Under the pieces are notes generated by a model. The model worked only from the letters and a program-made list of their open reading frames with translations, was not told where the DNA came from and did not search any database. From Pseudomonas sp. RIT288 (GTDB taxonomy: Bacteria > Pseudomonadota > Gammaproteobacteria > Pseudomonadales > Pseudomonadaceae), in assembly GCF_000631985.1 (NCBI RefSeq), contig NZ_JFYN01000008.1, positions 1 to 64,000 on the forward strand: 64,000 nt of DNA. The letters are read 5' to 3'. Within the stretch, counting starts at the first letter, position 1, and each line of letters starts with the position of its first letter. Both the position numbers and the translations under genes were made by a program. Positions 41,507 through 51,350 of this stretch are shown here, in pieces.

Positions 41507-42694
41507 ATGCCTGCGCAGCAACCGCCTCCGCAAAGCTCCATGGCGATCACCCTGCAGATCGTCTCCATCGTGTTCTACACCTTTGTCGCCTTCCTGTGCA
41601 TCGGCCTGCCGATTGCGGTGTTGCCCGGTTATGTTCACGAACAACTGGGTTTCAGCGCCATTATTGCGGGGCTGGTGATCGGCTCGCAGTATCTGGCCAC
41701 CCTGCTCAGTCGGCCGATGGCCGGACGCATGTCAGATACGCTGGGCACCAAACGGGCGATTGTTTTTGGCTTGTCGGGGATCGTGCTCAGCGGGTTGCTG
41801 ACGCTGATTTCGACGCTGTTGCAGGCCTTCCCGCTGCCGAGCCTGATCATTCTGATCATCGGTCGACTGCTGCTCGGCGTCGCGCAGGGCCTGATCGGCG
41901 TCGGCACCATCAGCTGGTGCATGGGCCAGGTCGGCGTCGAACACACGGCAAGGTCGATCGGCTGGAACGGCATTGCCTCCTATGGCGCGATTGCGATTGG
42001 CGCGCCACTGGGCGTGGTGATGGTCGCCGACTACGGCTTTGCCAGCCTGGGCATTGCCTTGTCGATATTAGCCGCGGGCGCCCTGGTGTTGATCCGCAAT
42101 AAACCTTCGGTGCCGGTGGTGCGCGGCGAACGGCTGCCTTTTTGGGCTGTCTTCGGGCGGATTGCACCGTATGGGGCCAGTTTGAGTCTGGCGTCGATCG
42201 GTTACGGCACGCTGACCACCTTCATCACCCTTTATTACCTCAACCGAGGCTGGAGCGGCGCGGCGTATTGCCTGACGGTATTCGGCGTGTGTTTCATCGT
42301 GTCGCGGCTGTTGTTCATTTCGGCGATCAGCCGCTTTGGCGGCTTCAATTCGGCGATTGCTTGCATGAGCATCGAGACCGTCGGGCTGGTGTTGTTGTGG
42401 CTGGCACCCTCCACCGCATTCGCCTTGATCGGCGCGGGACTGGCGGGGTTTGGCTTGTCGCTGGTGTATCCGGCGCTGGGGGTCGAGGCGATCAAGCAGG
42501 TGCCCAGTTCCAGCCGTGGTTCGGGGCTGGGGGCTTATGCGGTGTTCTTTGATCTGGCACTGGCGATTGCCGGGCCGCTGATGGGCGCGGTGGCGTTGAA
42601 CCTGGGGTATGCGTGGATTTTCTTCAGTGCGGCGCTGTTGTCGGTGATCGGGCTGGGGTTGACCTTGCTGCTCAAGCGCTGGGCGATGAGCTGA
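41507..42694 (+). CDS. MFS transporter, YhhS family
   Basis: 395 aa; start at ATG 41507 (MPAQQPPPQSSMAITLQIVS), the longer frame running back into the REP element. Twelve hydrophobic segments, the MFS motif A between segments 2 and 3 (SRPMAGRMSDTLGTKRAIVF) and AQGLIGVGTISWCMGQV typical of YhhS/YfcJ-type exporters. Substrate unknown (the E. coli relative is linked to arabinose or herbicide export). Convergent with the following hydrolase gene, with a REP pair between. Confidence 0.85.
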   Translation: MPAQQPPPQSSMAITLQIVSIVFYTFVAFLCIGLPIAVLPGYVHEQLGFSAIIAGLVIGSQYLATLLSRPMAGRMSDTLGTKRAIVFGLSGIVLSGLLTLISTLLQAFPLPSLIILIIGRLLLGVAQGLIGVGTISWCMGQVGVEHTARSIGWNGIASYGAIAIGAPLGVVMVADYGFASLGIALSILAAGALVLIRNKPSVPVVRGERLPFWAVFGRIAPYGASLSLASIGYGTLTTFITLYYLNRGWSGAAYCLTVFGVCFIVSRLLFISAISRFGGFNSAIACMSIETVGLVLLWLAPSTAFALIGAGLAGFGLSLVYPALGVEAIKQVPSSSRGSGLGAYAVFFDLALAIAGPLMGAVALNLGYAWIFFSAALLSVIGLGLTLLLKRWAMS

Positions 42695-42722
42695 AAAACC
42701 AAATCAAAAGATCAAAGTTCAA

Positions 42723-42787
42723 AAGATCGCAGCCTTCGACAGCTCCTACAAAAATCCAATGTAGGAGCTGCCGAAGGCTGCGATCTT
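42723..42787. repeat. REP inverted pair, TGTAGGAGCTGCC type
   Basis: 28-base arms AAGATCGCAGCCTTCGACAG... and its inverse around a short centre, between convergent genes; probably also ends both transcripts. Confidence 0.85.
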
Positions 42788-43824
42788 TATTGATCTGCAG
42801 TCTGCATTCCCGCCCGGCTCGGCTTGCCTAGCGTGCGCGAGAAGAACTGTCCGGCTTCGGAAATCAGGTTGCGGTGAATGTCTTCGCGATCCACGCCATC
42901 GGCGTCGGTGCACAGCGCCGGCATGGCGCGGATCTGCTCTTCGTTGCACGGCGCCATGAACACGAAGTGCCCTGCCCCGGCCAACAACTTGAAGTCCGGC
43001 GCGGTCGGCAGTTTGCGCGCCAGAGCGGCGGCGTTTTTGTCGAAGGCCACCAGTTTGTCGCCATCGCCGCTGTACAGCAGCACCGGCACATGCACGTCCG
43101 CCAGGGTGCTACGGCCGAATTTCAGGCTCAGCGGCGCCATCAGCAACAGCGCATGCACGCGCGGATCGGCCACTGGCTGCAAGTCATCGCGGTCGACGAT
43201 CAACTCCCCCTGGGTGTTGCAGGCATCATGGTCGTCCGGGCGCTCCTGGCAGTAACGGCGCAGGCGATCCAGATCCGGCTGCGCGCCGGAGAGGATCAAC
43301 GCGGTTTCGCCACCGGCCGAATAACCAATGACCCCGACCTGGTCAGCGTTGACGAACGGCGAGAGCATCGGGTCGCCGAGGGTGGCGGTGATCGCTTCGG
43401 AAATCTGGATCGGCCGCCCATACAGATTGCTCAGAGTGCCGAGGCGGCTGTGGTCTTTGGAGTTGTCGCCGGGATGAATCACCGCGACCACCACATAGCC
43501 TTTGCGCGCCAACGAGGTAGCGAGGTCATGCAGCGCCAGCGGCGTGCCGGTGTTGCCGTGGGACAGCATCAGCATCGGGAAGCGGCCGATCGCTACCTTG
43601 GTGTCAGCGCCGGCCTCGACGGTATAACCCTCAAGCAGGCTGCTGTGTTCGCGGTCGCTGGAGGGATAGAAGGCGATGGCGCGCATCGGTTGCAGATCCA
43701 GCGGATCGAGGAATGTCATTTCGTGGTAACCGACACTCCAGACAGGGTGTCGCCCGGGCGCGGCATGCACTGAACCGAGGCTGCCGAGCAGGCAAATCAG
43801 TAACGTTGCACAAAGACGCATCAT
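42787..43824 (-). CDS. exported alpha/beta hydrolase (dienelactone hydrolase-like)
   Basis: 345 aa from ATG 43824. Signal peptide residues 1-21 (MMRLCATLLICLLGSLGSVH). Alpha/beta hydrolase fold: oxyanion-region LSHGNTG (residues 88-94), nucleophile S169 in VIGYSAGG, acid region YSGDGDKLV and His in LLAGAGHFVFMAPC. The family acts on esters or lactones; substrate unknown. Two Cys near the C-terminus (PCNEEQ, LCTDAD) may form a periplasmic disulphide. Confidence 0.82.
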   Translation of the reverse strand: MMRLCATLLICLLGSLGSVHAAPGRHPVWSVGYHEMTFLDPLDLQPMRAIAFYPSSDREHSSLLEGYTVEAGADTKVAIGRFPMLMLSHGNTGTPLALHDLATSLARKGYVVVAVIHPGDNSKDHSRLGTLSNLYGRPIQISEAITATLGDPMLSPFVNADQVGVIGYSAGGETALILSGAQPDLDRLRRYCQERPDDHDACNTQGELIVDRDDLQPVADPRVHALLLMAPLSLKFGRSTLADVHVPVLLYSGDGDKLVAFDKNAAALARKLPTAPDFKLLAGAGHFVFMAPCNEEQIRAMPALCTDADGVDREDIHRNLISEAGQFFSRTLGKPSRAGMQTADQ

Positions 43825-44062
43825 GGGATGGCCCACCCTGTGTTACTCAATCGAAAGATCCTTTGTGCTCCGACAGGCCCGAAACCCGGTGGCTCGGTAA
43901 TCCGGCGCGGCGTTGCACTCAGAAGTTGATCGTTTGACTGCATAACCCGGGCCAGACTATGCAATAGTCAGAAACAAAAAACTCCGCATCTGGCCCTTGC
44001 AGAACCAGAATACAGAGTTTTTTGAGCGGCTACCTGAACGGCAGCTGGTCTTTACGCAATGC

Positions 44063-44674
44063 TTACGCGGCGGCGAACAATTGCTCGCTGATCTTCGCCT
44101 GAGCAGCGCTCATCGCGTTGTTGCGCACTTCATCACCGTAGGCCAGGCCTTCGGCACGGACGATTTCGATGTCGGTGATACCGAGGAAGCCCAGAACCAG
44201 CTTCAGATATTCTTCGTGAGCAATGCCGCTCGCTTGACCGGCATGAATGCCGCCTGCGGTGGAGACGATTACCACTTTCTTGCCACCGCAAAGGCCTTCA
44301 GGGCCGGCTTCGGTGTAACGGAAAGTCTGGCCGGCAACGGCGACGCGGTCGATCCAGGCCTTGAGCTGGGTCGGAACGGTGAAGTTGTACATCGGCGCGG
44401 CGATGACGATGGCGTCGGCAGCGATGAATTCTGCCAGGGTCGAGGCGCTCAGTTCGGCTTCGTGCTGTTGTGCGGCGTTGCGCAGTTCAGCGGTAGTGCC
44501 GGCAGCCACCAGGGTGGTCGACGAGAAGTGGCTGATGGCGTCGGCGGCCAGGTCGCGGTAGGTGACCACGGCTGTTGGCTCGGCGGCTTGCCAGGCTTTG
44601 ACGACTTGGCTGCTCAGCTGACGGGAAGCGGAGTTGTCGCCCAGAATGCTCGAATCGATGTGCAGCAGTTTCAT
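44063..44674 (-). CDS. azoR: FMN-dependent NADH-azoreductase
   Basis: 203 aa. Flavodoxin-like fold with [20 protein letters not shown], the FMN-binding [18 protein letters not shown], and [10 protein letters not shown]. Reduces azo compounds and quinones using NADH by a two-electron route. Standard length for AzoR. Divergent from the LysR gene at 44800 with 125 bases between, which is likely its regulator. Confidence 0.93.
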   Translation of the reverse strand: MKLLHIDSSILGDNSASRQLSSQVVKAWQAAEPTAVVTYRDLAADAISHFSSTTLVAAGTTAELRNAAQQHEAELSASTLAEFIAADAIVIAAPMYNFTVPTQLKAWIDRVAVAGQTFRYTEAGPEGLCGGKKVVIVSTAGGIHAGQASGIAHEEYLKLVLGFLGITDIEIVRAEGLAYGDEVRNNAMSAAQAKISEQLFAAA

Positions 44675-44799
44675 GTGGAATCTCCTGGAAAGAATCGCCG
44701 GCGGCGACGGAATGGAGACAATCCTACGGAAGAAACCAATAGCTGATTAGCCGCCGACAATGCGATAGTTCGTCCCACTGATAGAACGGTGGACTTTTC

Positions 44800-45708
44800 A
44801 TGCAGGATCTCAACGATCTCTACTATTTCGCCAAGGTGGTCGAGGCCGGTGGCTTCGCCGCAGCCGGGCGTTTGCTGGGTATTCCCAAGTCCCGCCTGTC
44901 ACGGCGCATTGCCGAACTCGAAGAGCGCCTCGGCGCTCGTCTGCTGCAACGCACCACCCGCCAGCTGAACCTGACCGCTGTTGGCGAGCGCTACTTGCGT
45001 CACTGTCAGGCGATGTTGCTGGAAGCGGAGATGGCCGACGAAGCGGTCGCCAGCATGTCCAGCGAGCCGCGTGGCCGCTTGCGCGTGTCCTGTCCCACCG
45101 GTCTGGCGCGGGAAATGTTGCCGTGGGTGATCAGTGAATTCCTCGGCAAATTCCCTCAGGTGCAACTGGAGGTAGTGCTGCTCAATCGCCGCGTGGATCT
45201 GGTTGCCGAAGGTTTCGACGTTGCGTTGCGTGTGCGCGAACTCGGTGACGAAGATCCGTTGCTGGTCACCCGCCGTCTGCGCCAGGCGCAAATGGTCGTG
45301 GTGGCCAGCCCGGCCTTTGTCCAAGGCAAAACCATCAGCCACCCGCAAGACCTGAAGTCGCTGCCGGTGCTCGGCGCGCTGGAAGCCGACCGCATGGTGC
45401 ATGTGCGCTTGCTGGACGAGCAAGGCAATAGCGTCGAACTGAACATGGAGGCGCGGCTGGGCATTGATGATTTCATCGTGCGCAAGGCCTGTGTGCTGGC
45501 CGGCCAGGGTTTCACTCTGCTGCCGATGATGTATTGCGAAGCCGACCTTGAGATCGGCGCGCTGGTGCAACTGTTGCCCGAGTGGTCGTTGCCCGGCGGC
45601 TGGTTGCAGGCGGTGTATCCGCATCGACGCGGGGTGATGCCGGCGGTGCGGGCGTGGATCGATCATCTGGTCGAATCGTTCAATGCGTGTGGGGAGCGGT
45701 TGTTATGA
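44800..45708 (+). CDS. LysR family transcriptional regulator
   Basis: 302 aa. Helix-turn-helix at residues 1-62 (MQDLNDLYYFAKVVEAGGFA, then LGIPKSRLSRRIAELEERLG), ligand domain about 90-298. CrgA-like subgroup. Divergent from azoR, so probably a quinone- or electrophile-responsive activator. Its stop overlaps the following YjbR gene start by four bases. Confidence 0.92.
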   Translation: MQDLNDLYYFAKVVEAGGFAAAGRLLGIPKSRLSRRIAELEERLGARLLQRTTRQLNLTAVGERYLRHCQAMLLEAEMADEAVASMSSEPRGRLRVSCPTGLAREMLPWVISEFLGKFPQVQLEVVLLNRRVDLVAEGFDVALRVRELGDEDPLLVTRRLRQAQMVVVASPAFVQGKTISHPQDLKSLPVLGALEADRMVHVRLLDEQGNSVELNMEARLGIDDFIVRKACVLAGQGFTLLPMMYCEADLEIGALVQLLPEWSLPGGWLQAVYPHRRGVMPAVRAWIDHLVESFNACGERLL

Positions 45709-46064
45709 ACAAGGGAAAAATGAACGAAGCGGATGTCGCCGCCTTCTGCCTCGCCTTGCCGGGCGCGCGGGAGGATTACAAATGGGGCGGCGTGCGGGTG
45801 TTCTCGATTGCCGGCAACAAGATGTTCGCCCTGCAAGGTCTGCGCGGGGATTCATTGGCGTTCAAAGTCGACAAAGACCTGTTTCTCGGCCATTGCGACC
45901 GCCCGGGGATTCACCCGGCGCCGTATCTGGCGCGGGCGCAGTGGATCATCATGCACCCGCCCTACCCGCTGGGCGCGGAGGAACTGCAAGGATTGCTGCA
46001 GCGTTCGCATCAGTTGGTGGTGAGCAAGTTGCCCAAGAAAACCCAAATCGGATTACTGCTCTAA
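45705..46064 (+). CDS. MmcQ/YjbR family protein
   Basis: 119 aa starting at the ATG that overlaps the LysR stop (ATGA). Contains FCLALPGAREDYKWGGVRVF, LAFKVD and PYLARAQWIIMHPP, the ordered motifs of the MmcQ/YjbR (CyaY-like fold) family. DNA binding has been proposed from the fold; function unknown. Shares the transcript of the LysR gene. Confidence 0.88.
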   Translation: MNKGKMNEADVAAFCLALPGAREDYKWGGVRVFSIAGNKMFALQGLRGDSLAFKVDKDLFLGHCDRPGIHPAPYLARAQWIIMHPPYPLGAEELQGLLQRSHQLVVSKLPKKTQIGLLL

Positions 46065-46074
46065 ACCCGCCCAT

Positions 46075-46119
46075 TGTAGGAGCTGCCGAACGCGGCCCGA
46101 GCCTGCGGCAGCTCCTACA
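46075..46119. repeat. REP inverted pair, TGTAGGAGCTGCC type
   Basis: TGTAGGAGCTGCCG and CGGCAGCTCCTACA, 14-base arms, between convergent genes. Confidence 0.85.
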
Positions 46120-46135
46120 GGGGATTCGTGGTGAT

Positions 46136-46564
46136 TCAGAGCAGGGAAAGCAGGTTCGACCCCAGAAACAACTGGTCGATCCAGAACACCTGATGCAGCG
46201 CCACGATCACCCAGAACAGAATCTGAAACGACACCTTGCGCGTCTTGTGCCGGAACACCTGTTGGGCGATCAGCGCACCGGGCCAGCCGCCAGCCAGTTC
46301 CAGCGCATGCAGGATGTTCTCCGGCGTGCGCCATGCATCGGCGCGGGCCTTGCGCTTGTCTGCCCAGTACATGAAAAACGCCAGCACGCTGACCACGCCA
46401 TAAGCAGTCAACGGCACCAGCGAGATGCCGCGCAGCCACATCGACAGCGAGCCGAACAGCGGCAGCGCGCAGACGATCAGCAGCACCGCCAGTTTCAATT
46501 TCAGATGTTGAATGCCGCCACCGGACGGGCGTCCATCCGGGCGGCGCGTGCGGGAATCATTCAT
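46136..46564 (-). CDS. DUF1294 membrane protein
   Basis: 142 aa from ATG 46564, overlapping the uppP stop (ATGA). An N-terminal basic tail, two hydrophobic segments ([20 protein letters not shown] and [20 protein letters not shown]), the DUF1294 signature [30 protein letters not shown] and a third segment ([20 protein letters not shown]). Function unknown. Coupled to uppP, which may point to envelope work. Confidence 0.85.
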   Translation of the reverse strand: MNDSRTRRPDGRPSGGGIQHLKLKLAVLLIVCALPLFGSLSMWLRGISLVPLTAYGVVSVLAFFMYWADKRKARADAWRTPENILHALELAGGWPGALIAQQVFRHKTRKVSFQILFWVIVALHQVFWIDQLFLGSNLLSLL

Positions 46565-47391
46565 GGCTTGACCGCCGACCAGTCCACCCAGCCGAACTGC
46601 CAGGTCGCCAGAATCACCAGACCGAAGACGATTCGGTACCAGGCGAATGCCGCGTAACTGTGGCTGGCGATGAACTTGAGCAGACCGCGCACGGCGATCA
46701 TGGCGAAGATGAACGCAGTGATGAAACCGATGGCGAACACCGGAAAATCCGCCGGCACGAACAAATGGCGATACTTGTAACCGGAGTACACCGCCGCACC
46801 GACCATGGTCGGCATCGCCAGGAAGAACGAGAACTCGGTCGCGGTCTTGCGCGACAGGCCGAACAGCAGACCACCGATGATCGTCGAGCCGGAACGCGAG
46901 GTGCCGGGAATCATCGCCAGACACTGGGCGAACCCGACTTTCAGGGCGTCCTTCCAGGTGATCTCGTCCACGGTTTCGGCATGCACTTCATGTTGCCGAC
47001 GCTCGGCCCACAACATGATCACACCGCCCACCACCAGCGCGGTCGCGACGGTGATCGGGTTGAACAGGTATTGGTGAATCAGGTCGGCAAAAATCACCCC
47101 CAACACCACCGCCGGCAGAAACGCGATCAACAGGTTGGCCGTAAAACGCCGCGCACTCGGCTGCGTCGGCAAGCCAATCACCACGTCGAGAATCTTGCGG
47201 CGAAACTCCCAGACCACCGCGAGGATCGCGCCGAGCTGAATAATGATGTTGAACGCCATGGCCCGTTCGCCGCCGAAGTCGAGCAAGTCGGCAACAATGA
47301 TCTGGTGTCCGGTACTGGAAATGGGCAAAAACTCCGTCAGCCCCTCTACAACTCCAAGAATCAGTGCCTGCAAGGCGGTCCAAAGATCCAT
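46561..47391 (-). CDS. uppP: undecaprenyl-diphosphate phosphatase
   Basis: 276 aa integral membrane enzyme. Motif [14 protein letters not shown] (residues 16-29) supplies the catalytic Glu and His; the second motif [17 protein letters not shown] supplies Arg. Dephosphorylates undecaprenyl pyrophosphate to recycle the lipid carrier of cell-wall synthesis; overproduction gives bacitracin resistance. Full length with about eight membrane segments. First gene of the uppP-DUF1294 pair. Confidence 0.96.
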   Translation of the reverse strand: MDLWTALQALILGVVEGLTEFLPISSTGHQIIVADLLDFGGERAMAFNIIIQLGAILAVVWEFRRKILDVVIGLPTQPSARRFTANLLIAFLPAVVLGVIFADLIHQYLFNPITVATALVVGGVIMLWAERRQHEVHAETVDEITWKDALKVGFAQCLAMIPGTSRSGSTIIGGLLFGLSRKTATEFSFFLAMPTMVGAAVYSGYKYRHLFVPADFPVFAIGFITAFIFAMIAVRGLLKFIASHSYAAFAWYRIVFGLVILATWQFGWVDWSAVKP

Positions 47392-47695
47392 CAGTCCCCC
47401 AAAGAGCGATGCACAACGGCATGCCCCGATAGTATTTTTTTACGTTCACTGCGATCAGCGTAGCTGTTTGTAGCTGTATCGATTCCGCGCGCACAGGATC
47501 CACACGAAACGGTCAAAATTCCGTGAAATATCAATTTGGATTCAGGTTTTCACGCGCGGGGCCGAAATCCTAACAGACAAGCCTTAATAGTGCTGCGGCG
47601 TTATTCGACTTGGGTCGCGTATGCCTGACCACCCAAACGTGGTTGGATGCTGGCGTTGATTTATTACAAGAACAAGAAATCGGAGTGACAGCGTT
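47392..47695. other. divergent intergenic region, uppP / chemoreceptor
   Basis: Must hold the promoters of both genes. No clear sigma-28 or other box was found; no other feature seen. Confidence 0.5.
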
Positions 47696-49330
47696 ATGAA
47701 CAGCTTGCGCAGTGTGTCGATCAGCCGACGCTTGTGGCTCATTTTGATTGTGGCCGTGGTCATGTTGTTGACCTTGGGCGTGTTGATGCTCAAGCAGATC
47801 CACGATGACCTGTACCACGCCAAGGCGCAGAAAACCCAGCATGTGGTGCAGACCGCCAGCGGCCTGCTGACCTACTACCACGAACTGGAAACCGCCGGCA
47901 CCCTCTCCCGCGACGCCGCACAGAAACAGGCGCTGACCGCGATTCGCGGCCTGCGCTACGACCAGAGCGACTATTTCTGGATCAACGACCTCACGCCTGT
48001 GATGGTTATGCACCCGACCAACCCCAAGCTCGAAGGCCAGAACCTCTCGGCGATCCGTGACCCGGACGGTTTCGCGGTGTTCAATGAAATGGTCGCGATC
48101 GCCAAAAACAAAGGCGCGGGCATGGTCGATTACCGGTGGCCGAAGCCTGGCGCCAGCGAGCCGGTCGCGAAAACCTCCTACGTGAAACTGTTCGAGCCGT
48201 GGGGCTGGGTGCTCGGCTCCGGGGTTTACGTCGATGATGTGCAGAGCGAGTTCCGGGGGCAGTTGATCAAGGCTTCGGTGATCGGCCTGGTGATTGCGCT
48301 GATCATGGCCCTGCTGGTGATTTTGATTGCCCGCAGCATCGTCCGACCGTTGCAGGAAACGGTGAACGCCATGGCCAACATCGCCAGCGGCGAGAGCGAC
48401 CTGACCCGCAGCCTCGATACCCACGGCCAGGATGAAGTCACACAGTTGGCGCATCACTTCAACGCCTTCACCGCCAAGTTGCGCCGGGTCATCGGTGACT
48501 TGCAGGTTTCGGCCAGTGCGCTGGGCCAGTCGTCCAGTGAACTGGGCAACGATGCGACCCAGGCCCAGCAGCGCAGCCAGCAGCAATCGCAGCAGATGGA
48601 GCTGGTCGCGACAGCGATCAACGAAGTCACCTACGGCGTACAGGACGTGGCGAAGAACGCCGAACATGCTGCCGCTGAAATGCGCGATGCCGAAGCTCAG
48701 GCGCAGCAGGGTCAGATCAACATCGACGGCAGCCTGCAACAGATCGACAAATTGTCCGGAACCATTGACCAGGCAGTTGAGGTGATTCGCACCTTGGCAG
48801 CAGAGAGCACGCAGATCGGCAGTGTGCTGGAGGTAATCCGTTCGATTGCCGAGCAGACCAATCTGCTGGCACTCAACGCGGCTATCGAAGCGGCCCGCGC
48901 TGGTGAACAGGGCCGGGGCTTTGCGGTGGTGGCCGATGAAGTGCGGTTGTTGGCGCAACGCACGCAAAAGTCGACGGCGGAAATCCAGGCCATGATCGAA
49001 CGCTTGCAGAATCATTCCGAAGCCGCGGTGAAAGTCATTGGTGACAGCAGCAAGGCCTCGCAACTGACCATCGAACAAGCGGGATTGGCCGGCGCGAGCC
49101 TGAATGCCATCGGCCAGGCACTGCGCAACCTCAATGGTCTGAACGCCTCGATTGCCAGCGCTACGTTGCAACAGGCGCACGTGGTCGAGGACATCAATCA
49201 GAACGTCACGCAGGCGGCCGGTCTGTCTCACAGCACGGCGCTGGCGGCGGAGCAGTCGAGTGCGGCGAGCGTCAAGCTTGGGCAGTTGAGCGAGCAGTTG
49301 AATCAGCTTCTGCGCCAGTTCCGCGTCTGA
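47696..49330 (+). CDS. methyl-accepting chemotaxis protein with single Cache domain
   Basis: 544 aa. Membrane segment about 12-34, periplasmic sCache_2 domain about 35-190 ([20 protein letters not shown], then [20 protein letters not shown]), second membrane segment about 192-215, HAMP about 215-270 ([20 protein letters not shown]), then the signalling domain with the conserved tip ([20 protein letters not shown], then [20 protein letters not shown]). This Cache type often binds short carboxylates; the ligand is not readable. No C-terminal CheR-binding pentapeptide. Confidence 0.93.
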   Translation: MNSLRSVSISRRLWLILIVAVVMLLTLGVLMLKQIHDDLYHAKAQKTQHVVQTASGLLTYYHELETAGTLSRDAAQKQALTAIRGLRYDQSDYFWINDLTPVMVMHPTNPKLEGQNLSAIRDPDGFAVFNEMVAIAKNKGAGMVDYRWPKPGASEPVAKTSYVKLFEPWGWVLGSGVYVDDVQSEFRGQLIKASVIGLVIALIMALLVILIARSIVRPLQETVNAMANIASGESDLTRSLDTHGQDEVTQLAHHFNAFTAKLRRVIGDLQVSASALGQSSSELGNDATQAQQRSQQQSQQMELVATAINEVTYGVQDVAKNAEHAAAEMRDAEAQAQQGQINIDGSLQQIDKLSGTIDQAVEVIRTLAAESTQIGSVLEVIRSIAEQTNLLALNAAIEAARAGEQGRGFAVVADEVRLLAQRTQKSTAEIQAMIERLQNHSEAAVKVIGDSSKASQLTIEQAGLAGASLNAIGQALRNLNGLNASIASATLQQAHVVEDINQNVTQAAGLSHSTALAAEQSSAASVKLGQLSEQLNQLLRQFRV

Positions 49331-49339
49331 CACCCCACA

Positions 49340-49432
49340 CCTGCAGGAGCGAGCCTGCTCGCGAAGGCGTAATTTCAGTCAGAATCTGCATTGCTGACAC
49401 ACCGCTATCGCGAGCAGGCTCACTCCTACAGG
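49340..49432. repeat. REP inverted pair, GCGAGCAGGCTCGCTC type
   Basis: Arms of about 25 bases (CCTGCAGGAGCGAGCCTGCT... and its inverse) around a 43-base centre, just before pnuC. Confidence 0.8.
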
Positions 49433-49479
49433 TTTTTGGGTACAATCCGCTCCCTCGTCAATTCCCCCAAGGAACCCCC

Positions 49480-50043
49480 ATGTCCGGGCTTGAACTGTTT
49501 GCCGCCGCCCTCGGTGTGATCGCCGTCTGGCTGACGGTCAAACAGAATCCGTGGTGCTGGCCGATCGGCCTGGTCATGGTGTTGCTGTACAGCTGGATCT
49601 TCTATGACGTGAAGCTGTACTCGGACATGTTGCTGCAAGTGATTTACGCCGCGCTGCAAGTCTACGGCTGGTGGCAATGGACCCGCGCCGGGACGATGCA
49701 TGACGGCCGTGAAGTCACGCGTCTGGATCGACGCTCGATCCTGCTCGGCCTGAGTGTTGGCGCGCTCGGTAGCCTGCTGCTGGGCGCGGCCATGGCGCAC
49801 TGGACCGACGCGGCGCAGCCGTGGCTCGATGCGGCGCTGACGGCGTTCAGCCTGGTTGCGCAATTGTGGATGGCGCAGAAACGTCTGCAATGCTGGGCGC
49901 TGTGGTTCGTGCTGGATGTTATTTTCGTCGGCCTGTTCCTTTATAAAGGCCTGTACCTCACCGCCGCGCTGTATGCCCTGTTCACCCTGATTGCGCTGCA
50001 AGGCTGGCGCGAGTGGCGCGCCGATCCGGCATTGCAGCGATGA
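49480..50043 (+). CDS. pnuC: nicotinamide riboside transporter PnuC
   Basis: 187 aa with about seven hydrophobic segments. Family motifs: WLTVKQNPWCWPIGLVMVLL, the YAALQVYGWWQWTR segment and LDVIFVGLFLYKGLYLTA. Imports nicotinamide riboside. Its stop overlaps the start of the NadR-like kinase gene (ATGA), which would phosphorylate the substrate and trap it. Confidence 0.92.
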   Translation: MSGLELFAAALGVIAVWLTVKQNPWCWPIGLVMVLLYSWIFYDVKLYSDMLLQVIYAALQVYGWWQWTRAGTMHDGREVTRLDRRSILLGLSVGALGSLLLGAAMAHWTDAAQPWLDAALTAFSLVAQLWMAQKRLQCWALWFVLDVIFVGLFLYKGLYLTAALYALFTLIALQGWREWRADPALQR

Positions 50044-50564
50044 AGGTGGTTGTCCTCACCGGCCCGGAATCCACCGGCAAGAGCTGGCTGGCCGCAGGCC
50101 TTCAGGAGCGCTTCGGCGGCCTGCGGGTGGACGAATACGTGCGCTGGTTCATCGAGCAGAATCCACGCGATACCTGCCTCAACGACATCCCCGACATCGC
50201 CCGCGGGCAGTTGCAATGGGAAGATCAGGCACGGGCGCAGCAACCGCAATTGCTGATTCTCGACACCCATTTGCTGAGCAACATCCTGTGGAGTCAGACC
50301 CTGTTTGACGCCTGCCCGACGTGGCTGGAACCCGAGTTGCTGGCCCGGCATTACGACTTGCACCTGCTGTTGTCGCCGGAGCAGATCGACTGGACCGACG
50401 ACGGCCAACGCTGCCAGCCGCAACTCAGCGAACGCATGGCGTTCTTTCAGGCCACCCGCGACTGGCTGGAACAGCACGGGCAACCGCTGCAGATCATTCA
50501 GGGCGATTGGGATCAACGCCGCATCCAGGCCTTTGACGCCGTCGCGCGGTTATTGGCTGATTGA
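50040..50564 (+). CDS. NadR-type ribosylnicotinamide kinase-like ATPase
   Basis: 174 aa from ATG 50040. P-loop GPESTGKS (residues 8-15), DEYVRWFIEQNPRDTC corresponding to the substrate region of NadR, LLILDTHLLSNILW (Walker-B-like) and DWTDDGQR lid. It matches the C-terminal kinase domain of E. coli NadR without its repressor or adenylyltransferase parts. With PnuC it forms a nicotinamide riboside salvage pair feeding NAD. Confidence 0.88.
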   Translation: MKVVVLTGPESTGKSWLAAGLQERFGGLRVDEYVRWFIEQNPRDTCLNDIPDIARGQLQWEDQARAQQPQLLILDTHLLSNILWSQTLFDACPTWLEPELLARHYDLHLLLSPEQIDWTDDGQRCQPQLSERMAFFQATRDWLEQHGQPLQIIQGDWDQRRIQAFDAVARLLAD

Positions 50565-50748
50565 TCCATCGAATAGCTCCGCTCAGGGCGAAAGTGTCCA
50601 TTCCTGAAACACCTCCCTCAGCGCAAAGCGGCCAATTCAATGGCCTTCATCGTTTTGTCAGAACATCTGTTACGTCAGTGAAACAGTCTTCGGCAAACCC
50701 CTGTTCCAGAGCTTTGCGCCGCCCTTGACCGTGTGGCTGCCTGCGCGA

Positions 50749-50768
50749 CTGTTTCAATGCTGAAACAG
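50749..50768. promoter_or_regulatory. palindromic upstream activator site candidate
   Basis: CTGTTTCA-ATGC-TGAAACAG, perfect 8+8 bp dyad, 63 bases before the -24 element; an extra half site TGAAACAG lies at 50679-50686. Position and symmetry suit an enhancer-binding-protein dimer. Confidence 0.55.
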
Positions 50769-50831
50769 CTTTTGTATCAGCGCTGCACGGCGCATCGCCA
50801 ACCCGTTGAAAATCAACAAAAACTCAAAAGC

Positions 50832-50845
50832 GGCACAGCTTTCGC
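50832..50845 (+). promoter_or_regulatory. sigma-54 (-24/-12) promoter candidate of fapA
   Basis: GGCACAGCTTTCGC: GG and GC separated by exactly ten bases, with GGCAC at -24; only the TTGC of the -12 box is TCGC. It lies 55 bases before the fapA start. Confidence 0.6.
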
Positions 50846-50899
50846 TCTCTCCTTCCCAACGCTGACAAGAGCCAGCCCACTGAAGAAGGAATTGCCGCC

Positions 50900-51349
50900 G
50901 TGGGGAATATCAATAAAGGCCTGACCTGCCTTCTGCTGATTGGATCAGCAGCCAGCACATTCATCAGTTTCAACGTTCAGGCCGAAGGCAATGGCGTGAT
51001 CGTCCTCAACCGCGACGTCCAGCCCATTCCCATCGGGCGCAGCGGTGGCAAAGACCCCTACCCCACCACGGTTAACGCCAACCCTTCGGCTCGCATCAAT
51101 CAGGCGATGACCAGCACCGAGCTCGATGACGGTGAATTTGCCAGTGTAGCCAGTGGCTCTTCGATTCGCGGCAATATCACCACGCCCACCGCCAACATGC
51201 CTGGCATGAATACCCTGACCAATCCCAACGGCCTGCCCGGCATGGGCGGCGGTCACGGTGGTGGCGCGGGCGGTTCGATTTCCAACACGGTCAACCGTGC
51301 AATGAGTTCCGGTCTTGCTCCACTGACCCGCATGGCCGGAGGTCAATGA
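50900..51349 (+). CDS. fapA: FapA, functional amyloid chaperone
   Basis: 149 aa from a GTG (MGNINKGLTCLLLIGSAAST). Signal peptide to about residue 28 (NVQA), then a Pro/Asn/Gly-rich disordered chain with GGGHGGGAGG near the C-terminus. FapA is thought to keep FapC/FapB subunits unfolded in the periplasm. First gene of fapABCDEF; one base separates its stop from the fapB start. Confidence 0.88.
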   Translation: MGNINKGLTCLLLIGSAASTFISFNVQAEGNGVIVLNRDVQPIPIGRSGGKDPYPTTVNANPSARINQAMTSTELDDGEFASVASGSSIRGNITTPTANMPGMNTLTNPNGLPGMGGGHGGGAGGSISNTVNRAMSSGLAPLTRMAGGQ

Positions 51350-51350
51350 G

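Larger units (their letters stand above)
50565..50899. other. fap control region
   Basis: 335 bases with no gene; contains the palindrome 50749-50768, a half copy at 50679-50686 and the sigma-54 promoter match 50832-50845. Confidence 0.6.
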
